DNA from: RI-106 sp964496875
Lineage (GTDB): Bacteria; Cyanobacteriota; Vampirovibrionia; Obscuribacterales; Obscuribacteraceae
DNA: 64,000 bases
Direction: 5' to 3'
NCBI GenBank assembly: GCA_964496875.1
Contig: CAZCBH010000001.1
Location: 1 to 64,000, forward strand
Notes under the pieces: model-generated
Databases searched by the model: none
What the model was told of the DNA's origin: nothing
What the model saw: the letters and a program-made list of their open reading frames with translations, nothing else
Part shown: piece by piece, positions 45,098 through 57,766 of the stretch
Position numbering within the stretch: the stretch's first letter is position 1
How the letters are laid out: each line of letters begins with the position of its first letter
Position numbers and translations under genes: made by a program

Positions 45098-45122
45098 TAT
45101 GATCTACCTCTTCCTTCTTGAA

Positions 45123-47837
45123 CTACACTTTCAGATATTCCGCCACTTTATCCCGACCGAAGCTGAGAGCCTCTTTCAGCTTCTCCGGTTGTTTGCCGCC
45201 GGCCTGGGCAAGCTCGGGGCGACCGCCGCCGCCGCCGCCACAGATGGTGGCAATTTCCTTGACCAGCTTTCCGGCATTCAGACCGTTACCGGTCTTTGAA
45301 ATCAGAGGCTTGGAGATGGCGCATACTAGAGAGACCTTGTCGGCAGCCAGGGGGGTTCCTAAGAGGACGACATAGTCGTCTCCTTTTTCGGTGATATTTG
45401 ATGCCAGGGATTTGAGCGAATCGGCGCTCACTCCCTCCAGCTCTGAAACAATCAGTTTCGTGTTTCCCAGGCTCTCTGAAGCGGCAAGAAGATCGCTCAG
45501 CTTGGCCATGGCGAGTCTATTCTCCAACTCCTCGAGCTGTTTGTCTTTTGCCTTCATTTGCTCTTGCAGGCGCTCTATCTGGGAGGGCAGATCCTTCGGA
45601 GTCACTTTCAGCCGGTCGGTGGCCTGACCGAGATAGTCCATCTGTTTCTGAATATAATCCCAGGCTCTCTCGCCGGAATAGGCTTCGACCCGTCTGACCC
45701 CAGAGGCGATACTGCCTTCGGAGACTATCTTAATCAGACCGATGTCTCCGGTGTTAACGGCATGGGTGCCGCCGCAGAACTCCAGGCTGAAGTCGCCCAT
45801 GCTGACCACCCTGACCCGGTCGCCGTATTTCTCGCCGAACATGGCTATCGCTCCGGTCTGTTTAGCTTCATCCAGGCTCATTACCCGGGTGTTCACGGAA
45901 GCGTTTTCTCTGACCCATAGATTCATCATCGACTCTATATCGGAGAGTTCTTCTCTGGTTGGCTGGCGCTCGAAGCTGAAGTCGAAGCGCATGGCGTTGG
46001 GACCTACCTGAGATCCGGCCTGGGCCACATGCTTGCCCAGGCGTTCTCTCACAGCCGAATGAAAGATGTGGGCGGTGCTGTGGTGCAGCACGGTGGAGGC
46101 CCGACGCAGAGCGTCGACCGCGGTAGAGACTTTGGAACCAAGGGCGATACTGCCGGATATGCCCTTTACTTTGTGGATGATCAAACCTTCGTGCTTCTGG
46201 GTATCAAGCACTTTCAAGCTACCCGAATCAGATTCGAGCACACCATGATCACCGAGCTGTCCTCCGGATTCGGCATAGAATGGAGTTCTGTCCAGTACCA
46301 CATCGGCGTCTTCGCCTTCTTGCACAAACTCTGCCGGTTTGCCTTCTTTTAAAATTGCCACCACTTCGGCTTCGCCGGTGGTGCCGTCATAGCCGGTAAA
46401 TTCTGTTTCGCCGCTTTGGCGAAGAACGTCACCGAGAGCTTCTTCTCCGGTCATGACCACACTGAATTTATTAACCGAAGAGACCTCTTCGTGTTCTTTT
46501 CTAGCCGCTTCGAAGCCTTTCATGTCGATACCGAGATTGTGCTCTTCGGCAATCTCTCTAGTCAACTCCACCGGGAAGCCGTATGTAGCATAGAGATTAA
46601 AAGCCTCTTTGCCGGGAATCTCGCCATCTTTGCTCTCTGCAAGAAGCTGTTCGAGAATGTGCATGCCTCTGTCTATGGTTTTGGAGAAACGTTCCTCTTC
46701 TTCTTTAATAGAGCGAGTGACGACCTCTTCGTTCTCTTTGAGCTCCGGATATGAGTCGCCATAGATCTCGAGAATCTTCGGAACAAGGCGAAAGAGAAAT
46801 GGTTTGTCTATACCCAGCAATCTGCCGAATCTAGCAGCACGGCGGATTATAAAGCGAAGCACATAGCCCCTGCCCACATTGCTGGTTCTGACACCATCGG
46901 CGATCAGGAAGGTCACACAGCGAGCGTGATCGCATATGATTTTTAGATAGCTGTCGTTCTTCTCATCCTGGGTTACCGGCAGTCCCTTGATGATGCCGCC
47001 GTGGTATTCGACCGAAGCAATCTTGCAGACCTCATCTAAAACGGGGCGAAGCAAGTCGGTCTCGAAGGTGTTGTGTTTGCCCTGGAGAATCATCGCGGTG
47101 CGATCGAGCCCCATGCCGGTGTCGACGTTCTTTTTCTCCAGCGGTTTGAAATTGCCCTCTTCGTCTTTGAAGAGTTCCATAAAAACCAGGTTCCAGAATT
47201 CGACAAAACGATCGTCATCATCCAGATCTATTACATTCGGGTCGGCGTCCTTCTTCTTGCTGAATTCCGGACCGCGGTCATAGTAGATTTCGGAACATGG
47301 ACCGCAGGGTCCTGTGGGACCGGGCGGTCCCCAGAAATTGTCTTTTTTCGACATACGGAAGATGCGTTCTTTGGGAACTCCGACCACTTCATGCCAGAGT
47401 TTGAAAGCCTCTTCGTCAGCCGGTACATCGGCATCTCCTTCGAAGATGGTGACGATCAGTCTCTCTTTGTCGAGACCTAGATCCTCGGTGACGAACTCCC
47501 AGGACCAGGGGATGATCTCTTTCTTGAAATAGTCTCCAAAACTGAAGTTGCCCAGCATCTCGAAGAAGCTGTGGTGTCTTGTGGTTCTGCCGATATTTTC
47601 GATGTCGGAATCTTTGCCGCCGGCTCGGGCGCACTTCTGCACCGTGACCGCCCGGGGAGGACTGGTCGGTTTGGCGTTGCCAAGGAAGATCGGAACGAAC
47701 TGGACCATACCCGCTGAAGTCAGAAGCAGGGTAGGGTTGTCCGGGATAAGGCTCGAACTGGGCAGGTGAAGATGCCCTTTCTTATCCTTGAAAAAGCTTA
47801 CGAATTTGCTCCGAATTTCGGCTCCTGACAAAGTCAT
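45123..47837 (-). CDS. alaS: Alanyl-tRNA synthetase
   Basis: 904 aa, full length. ATG with AGGAGG six bases upstream. The class II catalytic core begins IRSKFVSFFKDKKGHLHLPS with RTTRHHSFFEMLGNFSFGDY and GCG-rich PGPTGPCGPCSEIYYDRG. The editing domain has VLHHSTAHIFHSAVRERLG (zinc-binding HxxxH) and LEFCGGTHAVNTGDIG. The C-terminal DHHA1/C-Ala domain ends with an oligo-Gly loop (ICGGGGGGRPELAQAGGK). First gene of the alaS-rnhA-secreted protein operon. A hairpin at 47895-47922 lies in its leader. Confidence 0.97.
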   Translation of the reverse strand: MTLSGAEIRSKFVSFFKDKKGHLHLPSSSLIPDNPTLLLTSAGMVQFVPIFLGNAKPTSPPRAVTVQKCARAGGKDSDIENIGRTTRHHSFFEMLGNFSFGDYFKKEIIPWSWEFVTEDLGLDKERLIVTIFEGDADVPADEEAFKLWHEVVGVPKERIFRMSKKDNFWGPPGPTGPCGPCSEIYYDRGPEFSKKKDADPNVIDLDDDDRFVEFWNLVFMELFKDEEGNFKPLEKKNVDTGMGLDRTAMILQGKHNTFETDLLRPVLDEVCKIASVEYHGGIIKGLPVTQDEKNDSYLKIICDHARCVTFLIADGVRTSNVGRGYVLRFIIRRAARFGRLLGIDKPFLFRLVPKILEIYGDSYPELKENEEVVTRSIKEEEERFSKTIDRGMHILEQLLAESKDGEIPGKEAFNLYATYGFPVELTREIAEEHNLGIDMKGFEAARKEHEEVSSVNKFSVVMTGEEALGDVLRQSGETEFTGYDGTTGEAEVVAILKEGKPAEFVQEGEDADVVLDRTPFYAESGGQLGDHGVLESDSGSLKVLDTQKHEGLIIHKVKGISGSIALGSKVSTAVDALRRASTVLHHSTAHIFHSAVRERLGKHVAQAGSQVGPNAMRFDFSFERQPTREELSDIESMMNLWVRENASVNTRVMSLDEAKQTGAIAMFGEKYGDRVRVVSMGDFSLEFCGGTHAVNTGDIGLIKIVSEGSIASGVRRVEAYSGERAWDYIQKQMDYLGQATDRLKVTPKDLPSQIERLQEQMKAKDKQLEELENRLAMAKLSDLLAASESLGNTKLIVSELEGVSADSLKSLASNITEKGDDYVVLLGTPLAADKVSLVCAISKPLISKTGNGLNAGKLVKEIATICGGGGGGRPELAQAGGKQPEKLKEALSFGRDKVAEYLKV

Positions 47838-47894
47838 GGAGTCCTCCTTGTTTGATGTTAACAGAGGGGATTTCTGAAGAATTCAGTATAACCC

Positions 47895-47922
47895 AAAAGA
47901 GGGCGCCCTATTTGCCCTTTTT
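47895..47922. terminator. Hairpin in the alaS leader / upstream of NAD kinase
   Basis: A nine-base stem (47896-47904 with 47914-47922, one G-T pair) around a nine-base loop, with T-runs on both strands. It could terminate or attenuate the alaS leader on the minus strand, or block read-through on the plus strand. Confidence 0.35.
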
Positions 47923-48016
47923 GAGCGATGTGAACCGTTGCATAGCCTCCTGTTTCATCTGGCATTTGAGACCTGATTCTGGTAGGCTTCGAAGTTTCAA
48001 AACGGGAGACCTGGAC

Positions 48017-48913
48017 TTGAAAGTTCAAAAAGTACTCGTTCTACATAAGAAAACCACTTACCAGATCCAGGCGGAAGAGTACCGCGAGTCGAGATTCCTC
48101 AAGCTTCTTCAAGAGAAGAGCAAGGTTGTCGAGCGTGTCGAGCTGGCCCATAACGAGCATATCGCCACGATGGAAGTGGTGGAAGCCGAACTTTCGAAGC
48201 GAAAGATAGCTTATCGCATCATCGCCCGCTCCGAGCTGGATCATTATATTCAGGATATCGACTTGATGATTTCGGTGGGCGGTGACGGAACCTTTCTGGA
48301 TGCCTCCCATTCTCTCGATAAGGTTCCTTTGTTGGGCGTCAACTCTTCTCAATCATCAAGCTTCGGCCACTTCTGCCTTGCCAACCAGGACAATTTCGCG
48401 TCATTATTGGATCAAATAATGAATGACACTCTTTCGTATGTGAATATTCTCAGGCTGCGCCTGGAATTGAACGGGGAGGTCCTTCCGCAGCGATCTCTGA
48501 ACGAGATTCTGGTTGCTCACACCAGCCCTGCCGCCACCAGTCGTTATTTTATGCAGCTGGATGAGATTCAAGAGGAGCATCGCTCTTCCGGTGTCCTGGT
48601 GGGATCGCCTGCCGGGTCTACCGGTACGCTTCGATCTGCCGGAGCCAGGGTTCTGCCCATTGATTTCGACCAGTATCAATTCATGGTGCGCGAGCCCAAT
48701 ATGCGGCCCAGTGATAACTGGCAGCTCCTTCAGGGTCTTGTCGCCAGATCGAAGCCTCTGGTCATAACCTCTCAGATGCGTACCGGGGCGATTTTTGTCG
48801 ATGGTCCGCACATAGTCTATCCTTTCGCCCTGGGAGATCGTCTGACCGTCCATGCCGAGGGTAATGACCTGCTCGCTTTTGTAGACCGCAAGGTAAACGA
48901 TATATTCTCCTGA
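48017..48913 (+). CDS. nadK: NAD kinase
   Basis: 298 aa from TTG 48017, which has GGGAG eight bases upstream and directly precedes the first beta strand (KVQKVLVLHKKT); longer readings add unlikely sequence. ATP-NAD kinase phosphorylates NAD to NADP. Motifs: ISVGGDGTFLDASH (GGDGT), LNEILVAHTSPAATSRYF, then the diagnostic SSGVLVGSPAGSTGTLRSAG. The N-terminal TTYQIQAEEYRESRF and the region after it look closer to mitochondrial NADK2-type enzymes than to E. coli NadK. Followed 60 bases later by a Ser/Thr kinase gene, divergent from alaS. Confidence 0.85.
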   Translation: MKVQKVLVLHKKTTYQIQAEEYRESRFLKLLQEKSKVVERVELAHNEHIATMEVVEAELSKRKIAYRIIARSELDHYIQDIDLMISVGGDGTFLDASHSLDKVPLLGVNSSQSSSFGHFCLANQDNFASLLDQIMNDTLSYVNILRLRLELNGEVLPQRSLNEILVAHTSPAATSRYFMQLDEIQEEHRSSGVLVGSPAGSTGTLRSAGARVLPIDFDQYQFMVREPNMRPSDNWQLLQGLVARSKPLVITSQMRTGAIFVDGPHIVYPFALGDRLTVHAEGNDLLAFVDRKVNDIFS

Positions 48914-48973
48914 ATTTCTCAGGGCCGGGTATAAGATATCAGTACATGTATCTTTCTGGCGGAATAAGAATCA

Positions 48974-50938
48974 GTGTCTGAGAAAGAAGTCGATAAAACG
49001 AAAAGCGATCTTTCCTTATTCGGTGAAGCCGATCCCCTGGTCGGTAAGATCGTCGAGGGAAAATGGCAGATTATAGACTTTCTTGGAGAAGGGAGTATCA
49101 GCACCGTCTATTTGGCCAAGGCCAGAGATACTGGTAAACACTGTATTCTCAAGCATATCCACAAACATCTCACCGAAGGAATTCGGAATCTCAAAAAGTT
49201 TCGCCAGCGTCTCAATAATCTTGCCGATTCTCTGAAGGGTAAAAACGTACTCCAGTATCAGGAGATTCATGTCGCGGACGATAAGCAAGTCTGGCTTGTT
49301 CTGGATAATGTCGACTTTGAGAGCCTCGAGGATCTTTTATCTAAGAGCGGACATATCGCCATCGAGCGAGCCGCCAGTCTTTTTAAACAAGTCTGCAACG
49401 GGCTATCGGAAGGCGAAGCTGCCGGTTTCCAGCACCGGGACCTGAAGCCGAGCAATATCATCATTATCAATGACGAGAAGTTCACCGATGACGTCAGATT
49501 GACCGATTTCGGTATCGCTCAGATTCTCACCGAAGAGACCGAGAGCAACTCGAGTTCTCAGTACATTACCCATACCGGCAAAGTATTCGGTTCACCCCTC
49601 TATCTGAGCCCGGAACAATGCACCGGCAAACGGCTCGACCAGAGATCCGACATCTATTCTCTGGGTTGTGTGATGTACGAGACCCTTATCGGAAAACCGC
49701 CTTTTGTAGGCAAGAACGTTCTTGAAACAGCCTACAAGCATATGAACGAAGCACCACGGGAGATAGAGCTGGAGGATGCCGATCCGAGGCTGGTGTCGCG
49801 ATTTCAGACCGTGATCTTCAAATGTTTGAACAAAGCTCCCGATGAAAGGTATCAGAGCATCGGGCAGCTGAAAAGCGACCTCGAGCTTCTCTTGCTCGCC
49901 AATGATGAGGAGTGGAGCACTACCGCTAATGCCTTTCAAGTAACCGCTCCGATCTCAAGGCGCAGATTCGGGCTCTATCCGCTCTCTTCCGAATTCATCC
50001 TCTTCGGGGCCCTCACGCTTATACTGACCGCGGTGCCTATCTTCTGGGTGACAACCAGTTTCGGTCACAGAGATAAGAAGTATCCTCCCCTGAATGAGAA
50101 GATGCTATGGGTGGTGCAAAATAAAGCGGTTGATTCTGAGGTCGAAGGCTTCGAGCCCAGGAAACAAGCGGCTCTGGATGCGCTGGATTTTGTTCGGGAT
50201 GAGCAGGGGGAGAAATCCGAGGAATATGCCAATGCTCTCTCCAGCCTGGTTGAACTTTTTGCCAATTCAGCCCACTGGAAAGAGGCCGAGGAAAAAACCA
50301 GAGAATTGCTTGAGGTCACTAAATCCGTGAAGGGTCAGTGGCCCCAGGCGGAATCTTACCGGATTCTCGGCTATGTCTGTTTCATGCAGGGTAAACTAGA
50401 CGAATCCGAAAAGTATTGTCTGAAAGCCGTGTCGATGTCCGATGCAGAAACGTTGCCGACCGGCTCCAAGCTGCAACCTCTCAGAGTTCTGGGCGATATC
50501 TATTCTCAAAGAGATGATCTCGAGAGTGCTCTCAAAATCTATGAAAAGCTCTACGGTATCACCGAAGGTATCAAGGAGAACCACCCTCCTATCTATCAGG
50601 ATGCCTGCAGCAAGCTTGCAGATATTTATAGTCGAATGGGCAACTATCCCGAAGCCGAGAAATACTACCGCCTTGGTTTGGACTGGTGGCGCAGTCATAA
50701 CAAGGACGAGTCAATATACGCCGCTAAATCGCTTTACGGGCTTGGATCTGTGCTCGCTCTCCAGCGAAAGAACGATCAGGCGGAAGAGGCCTTTAAAGAG
50801 GGACTTCCCATATGCCGTGCCACAGCCGGAGCGAGAAGCTCATTGATGGGAGCGATGCAGAAGAAATATCTGGAAGTGCTCTGGCACAACAAGCCCTGGG
50901 AGGCGCTTCGCATGCAGCTCTCCGAAGGGGCGAAGTAA
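48974..50938 (+). CDS. Ser/Thr protein kinase with TM helix and TPR ectodomain
   Basis: 654 aa, GTG start. Kinase domain about 30-300: LGEGSISTVYLAK glycine loop, Lys 60 (CILKHI), QHRDLKPSN with catalytic Asp 156, LTDFGIAQ with Asp 178, GSPLYLSPEQC. One membrane helix at about 343-365 (FILFGALTLILTAVPIFWV). The exported part (about 375-650) contains five to six TPRs of kinesin-light-chain style (AESYRILGYVCFMQGKLDES, SKLADIYSRMGNYPEAEKYY). The ectodomain would bind an envelope protein or peptide and pass the signal inside. Convergent with the permease gene, six bases apart. Confidence 0.9.
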   Translation: MSEKEVDKTKSDLSLFGEADPLVGKIVEGKWQIIDFLGEGSISTVYLAKARDTGKHCILKHIHKHLTEGIRNLKKFRQRLNNLADSLKGKNVLQYQEIHVADDKQVWLVLDNVDFESLEDLLSKSGHIAIERAASLFKQVCNGLSEGEAAGFQHRDLKPSNIIIINDEKFTDDVRLTDFGIAQILTEETESNSSSQYITHTGKVFGSPLYLSPEQCTGKRLDQRSDIYSLGCVMYETLIGKPPFVGKNVLETAYKHMNEAPREIELEDADPRLVSRFQTVIFKCLNKAPDERYQSIGQLKSDLELLLLANDEEWSTTANAFQVTAPISRRRFGLYPLSSEFILFGALTLILTAVPIFWVTTSFGHRDKKYPPLNEKMLWVVQNKAVDSEVEGFEPRKQAALDALDFVRDEQGEKSEEYANALSSLVELFANSAHWKEAEEKTRELLEVTKSVKGQWPQAESYRILGYVCFMQGKLDESEKYCLKAVSMSDAETLPTGSKLQPLRVLGDIYSQRDDLESALKIYEKLYGITEGIKENHPPIYQDACSKLADIYSRMGNYPEAEKYYRLGLDWWRSHNKDESIYAAKSLYGLGSVLALQRKNDQAEEAFKEGLPICRATAGARSSLMGAMQKKYLEVLWHNKPWEALRMQLSEGAK

Positions 50939-50944
50939 ACAGTT

Positions 50945-52288
50945 TTATGTAGCGCTGTCTCTCTTTAGTTGCTGTAGATAGAACACCGGTATTCCCAAAA
51001 GAACTATCACCGTTCCCCAGAATGATTCATGGGGAAATTTCTGATAAGCGCTCACTGCGAGCATGAAGGAGACCAGTGCTACTATTAATGGTATCAATGG
51101 ATAAAGCGGTAGTTTGAAGGTCTCTTCACCGTGTTCGGCGGCGTGTTGTCTTCGGCGCAGCACGATAACACAAAGAGCGGTTAATCCGAAGAAAACCCAG
51201 ACTGCCAGCCCGGTAAAGAAAAGCAGGTTCTCGAACTTCCCGATCAAATAGATTAGAGCGCATGCCCAGATGCCGTTGAAGAGTGTCGCTCTCACAGGTG
51301 TGCCGGTTCTGGGATCGACTCTAGATAGAAATTTGAAGAAGATATTATCGTCGGCCATGGCATGGGCGATTCGGCTTCCGGTAAGAATCAGGGCATTGAT
51401 GGCACCGAAGCCGAAGAGTACTACCAGCGCTTCTAGAAATTTGGCACCACCTTCTCCAAAGAGCGCCTTGAATAAGTCGGTGGCTATAAGCTTGGAGGAT
51501 GCCACATTGGCGAGTGGCAGGTGATAGAGATAGAGAAAGTTCATGCTCACATAGATGACCGTCACAGTAAGACAGGTGATGATCAGGGCGAAGGGGACTG
51601 CTTTGTGAGCGTCTCTGGTTTCGCCTGCCAGAAAGACATTGTCGCGCCAGCCTCCGTAGGTCCAGAGGATGGGGACTAAAGCGGTCATCAATGCAAATGA
51701 AAGTGCCTTACCCCCGGTATCATCGCTAAACTGCGTAAAGGTGGCGACGCTGAAGTCGGATGCCGGGGGGCGCCATACGGATAGACCGGCTATGAATATC
51801 AGGGCGAGGGCAAGCAATTTTGCCAGAGTGAAAATATTCTGCAGCCGGCTTCCGGTTTTCAAACCGAATAAATTGGTAATGGTCAAAACGACCACTATCG
51901 CAACGGCAAGAGGTTTAATCGGCGACTCACCCAGATTGAACAGGGAACAGCAATATTCTCCGAACATTAATGCGATGGCCGCCACCGAGCCGGTTCTGGT
52001 GATCAATAGTTCCGACCAGGCGAATATGAACGCCAGCGCTTTGCCGTAGCATTCTCTCAAATAAACATAGTCTCCACCGGAAGATGGGTATATCGATGAG
52101 AGTTCGGCATAGCAAAGCGCTCCGATAAAAGAGAAGATCCCGCCAATGAGCCAGACTATAAGAATCCACAATGGAGAGGCCAGGTAGCCAGCGACCTCGG
52201 AAGGGACCCGAAAAATTCCGACACCGATTACGATACCGATGCTGATCGCTACCGAATCCCAGCGACCCAGTATCTTGTGCGTCGACAA
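50945..52288 (-). CDS. APC superfamily amino acid permease
   Basis: 447 aa with about 12 membrane helices. The first helix carries the substrate-binding GIVIGVGIFRVPSEV motif of the APC family, and the next block SFIGALCYAELSSIYPSSGGDYVYL is the signature of LAT/SLC7-like amino acid exchangers and transporters. Other typical pieces are LVPILWTYGGWRDNVFLAGE and ALILTGSRIAHAMADD. Substrate cannot be read from the sequence. It lies 11 bases downstream of a TPR gene on the same strand. Confidence 0.88.
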   Translation of the reverse strand: MSTHKILGRWDSVAISIGIVIGVGIFRVPSEVAGYLASPLWILIVWLIGGIFSFIGALCYAELSSIYPSSGGDYVYLRECYGKALAFIFAWSELLITRTGSVAAIALMFGEYCCSLFNLGESPIKPLAVAIVVVLTITNLFGLKTGSRLQNIFTLAKLLALALIFIAGLSVWRPPASDFSVATFTQFSDDTGGKALSFALMTALVPILWTYGGWRDNVFLAGETRDAHKAVPFALIITCLTVTVIYVSMNFLYLYHLPLANVASSKLIATDLFKALFGEGGAKFLEALVVLFGFGAINALILTGSRIAHAMADDNIFFKFLSRVDPRTGTPVRATLFNGIWACALIYLIGKFENLLFFTGLAVWVFFGLTALCVIVLRRRQHAAEHGEETFKLPLYPLIPLIVALVSFMLAVSAYQKFPHESFWGTVIVLLGIPVFYLQQLKRDSAT

Positions 52289-52299
52289 AACGATTTGAC

Positions 52300-53367
52300 T
52301 TAGCCGCCGGCCAGACTGCTCATCGCTTTCTTGGCCAGTTTATGATCGGGCATTACTTTCAATACCGCCTCATACTGAATCTTGGCTTCGTCTTTGCGAC
52401 CGGAGCTTTGCAGGAACTTGCCGTATTCGACTAAAGCCATCGGATCGAGCGGTTTTGATTCGACCGCTTTTTTATACTCTTTCTCGGCTCCTTTGGAATC
52501 GCCCGATTTCGCCATGGACGCAGCCATCAGATAACGGGCCCGGGAATATGTCGGATAGCCTTTGAGGGCTTTCTTCTGTTCTTCGATGGCTTCTTTGTAT
52601 TTGCCCTGTTTTTGATACATCCAGCCAAGACCGGAATGGGCAAGAGGATGCTTCGGAGACATCTTCAAAACTTCTTGATAGCCGGCTATCGCTTTGTCGA
52701 CTTCGTTGGCATCGGCATATACATTAGCCAGGGTCAGTCTAGTGACCGGACTCTTCGGAGAAAGTTCCACCGCTTTTTCTGCAGCGGCACAGGCATTTTT
52801 GAAATCGCCTTTGGAGCCCCACATTATAGCCAGGTTGTTGTGGGGCAGGGGACTGTCTTTCTGGAGCTCCGCCGCCTTCTGATAGGCTTTGATCGCCCCG
52901 TCGATATTGTCCAGTCTGGAATAGGCAAGACCTAGATCCATGTGACCTTTAAAAGTATCGGGCTTGAGTTCTACCGCTTTTTCGAACTCGGTGGCGGCTT
53001 CTTTCATTCGCTTGGTGTTGGCGTAGATCTGACCGAGAATGATGTGTGGGAAGTAGAATTTCGGATCCAGTTTTATGGATTGTTTGCATTCTAAAATAGC
53101 GGTCTCATAGTCTTCCTGGGCGGCAAGGGTGCTGGCCAGTCTCACATGAGCTTTTGCGTCATTGGGCTCCAGACGTATAACTTCGCGGAACTCAGCGGCG
53201 GCTTCTTTCAGCTTTCTTTTCATGAAGAGCTCATTGGCTTTCTGCATATGTTGCTCGGCTTCGGTGCCGCCTGCAACTGCAGGCGGCAGGGCGCTCACCC
53301 CCAGCATCGCCGCCAGTGAAAGACCGGTGACGATGTATTTGCCATGACTCATCTTTGAATATTTCAT
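52300..53367 (-). CDS. Secreted TPR protein
   Basis: 355 aa; ATG with GGAG seven bases upstream. Signal peptide YIVTGLSLAAMLGVSALPPA, cleavage near AVAGG. The mature part is a regular array of nine canonical 34-residue TPRs (for example AAAEFREVIRLEPNDAKAHV, AILECKQSIKLDPKFYFPHI, AIAGYQEVLKMSPKHPLAHS). A periplasmic scaffold of unknown partner. Probably co-transcribed with the permease downstream and perhaps with deoC 36 bases upstream. Confidence 0.87.
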   Translation of the reverse strand: MKYSKMSHGKYIVTGLSLAAMLGVSALPPAVAGGTEAEQHMQKANELFMKRKLKEAAAEFREVIRLEPNDAKAHVRLASTLAAQEDYETAILECKQSIKLDPKFYFPHIILGQIYANTKRMKEAATEFEKAVELKPDTFKGHMDLGLAYSRLDNIDGAIKAYQKAAELQKDSPLPHNNLAIMWGSKGDFKNACAAAEKAVELSPKSPVTRLTLANVYADANEVDKAIAGYQEVLKMSPKHPLAHSGLGWMYQKQGKYKEAIEEQKKALKGYPTYSRARYLMAASMAKSGDSKGAEKEYKKAVESKPLDPMALVEYGKFLQSSGRKDEAKIQYEAVLKVMPDHKLAKKAMSSLAGG

Positions 53368-53403
53368 TGAAACGCTCCGATTTTTTGAAAGTATATAAGG
53401 GGG

Positions 53404-54090
53404 TTAATAGGAAGCACCTGCGGTGGTGGCGCCCTGAAGAATAGCGACACCGGCAGAGGTGCCCAGTCTGGTGGCTCCTGCTTTGACCAGGGCGATTGCC
53501 TTTTCGGCATCTCTTATGCCTGCGCTCGCTTTGATCTCGAGTTTGTGGTTTCCTATGGTCTTCTTCATCAAGGTGATATCTTCCACCGTCGCACCCTTAC
53601 CCTCTTTGACGAAACCGGTGGAGGTCTTGACCATGAAAGCACCGGCTTTTATACAGGCTTCGGTGGCTGCTATCTTTTCTTCATCGGTGAGAAGATCGCA
53701 CTCTATTATCACTTTTACCGGCACTTCTCCGTTGCCAGCAACTTTCACCACCTCTTTGATCTCTTCGGTTACATAGTCAATGTCTCCTGCTTTCAAGGCG
53801 CCAACATTAATGACCATGTCAATTTCGTGGGCTCCGTCTTTGATGGCACGACGGGTCTCTTCCACTTTTGTTTCCATCAAATTTTGACCAAGCGGGAATC
53901 CGATAACAGTAGCCACTCTTACTTTTGATGAGCGCAGCTCCTTAATACATTGGCCGACATAAAAAGGATTGACACAAACAGCGAAGAAGGAATTCTCTTT
54001 TGCTTCTTTGCAGAGCCGCGAGATCTGCTCAGGAGTAGCGTTGGGACTGAGAAGCGTATGATCGATATATTTTGCGAGGTCGTTTGCCAC
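53404..54090 (-). CDS. deoC: Deoxyribose-phosphate aldolase
   Basis: 228 aa, standard length. GTG start with GGGAG eight bases upstream. DeoC cleaves 2-deoxyribose-5-phosphate to glyceraldehyde-3-phosphate and acetaldehyde in deoxynucleoside salvage. Motifs: LAKYIDHTLLSPNATPEQI, VATVIGFPLGQNLMETK, VKVIIECDLLTDEEKI, FMVKTSTGF with the Schiff-base Lys, and IKASAGIRDAEKAIALV. Other deo genes are absent nearby. A GACGCG/CGCGTC hairpin (54131-54147) lies in its upstream region. Confidence 0.95.
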   Translation of the reverse strand: MANDLAKYIDHTLLSPNATPEQISRLCKEAKENSFFAVCVNPFYVGQCIKELRSSKVRVATVIGFPLGQNLMETKVEETRRAIKDGAHEIDMVINVGALKAGDIDYVTEEIKEVVKVAGNGEVPVKVIIECDLLTDEEKIAATEACIKAGAFMVKTSTGFVKEGKGATVEDITLMKKTIGNHKLEIKASAGIRDAEKAIALVKAGATRLGTSAGVAILQGATTAGASY

Positions 54091-54247
54091 GATGAATCTC
54101 CCAGGCGATTGGGGCGTTTTTTCTCTTCAGGACGCGATGAGCGCGTCGCCGCCATTATATACGGTCTGAGCCCTGATCCCGGTCTTGTGATCGAAGTATA
54201 AGAGTAGAACCCGCTTGTCAAGCAGGTCGCAAGCAGAATCGGCAGCC

Positions 54248-57520
<3,273 letters not shown>

Positions 57521-57766
57521 GGATGATAAAACCGGTTCGCTAGATAGGGGCTAGTTTACACGGATGGATACAGCCTTCGACCATGGTCAATAACATTATT
57601 CACGAATATTGTCCTCTTGTTAAATCTTGGGTCGGAAGAGCAGATTTTAGGACATTTGGTTTTAAAGAGACGGATAACTTGGTAAGTGATGTAAAGAAAG
57701 GTCCCACAGACTTTTTGAACGTCTTTTCAACGTCCCGATTCCCGAATCCCGACCGAATAACAGACT

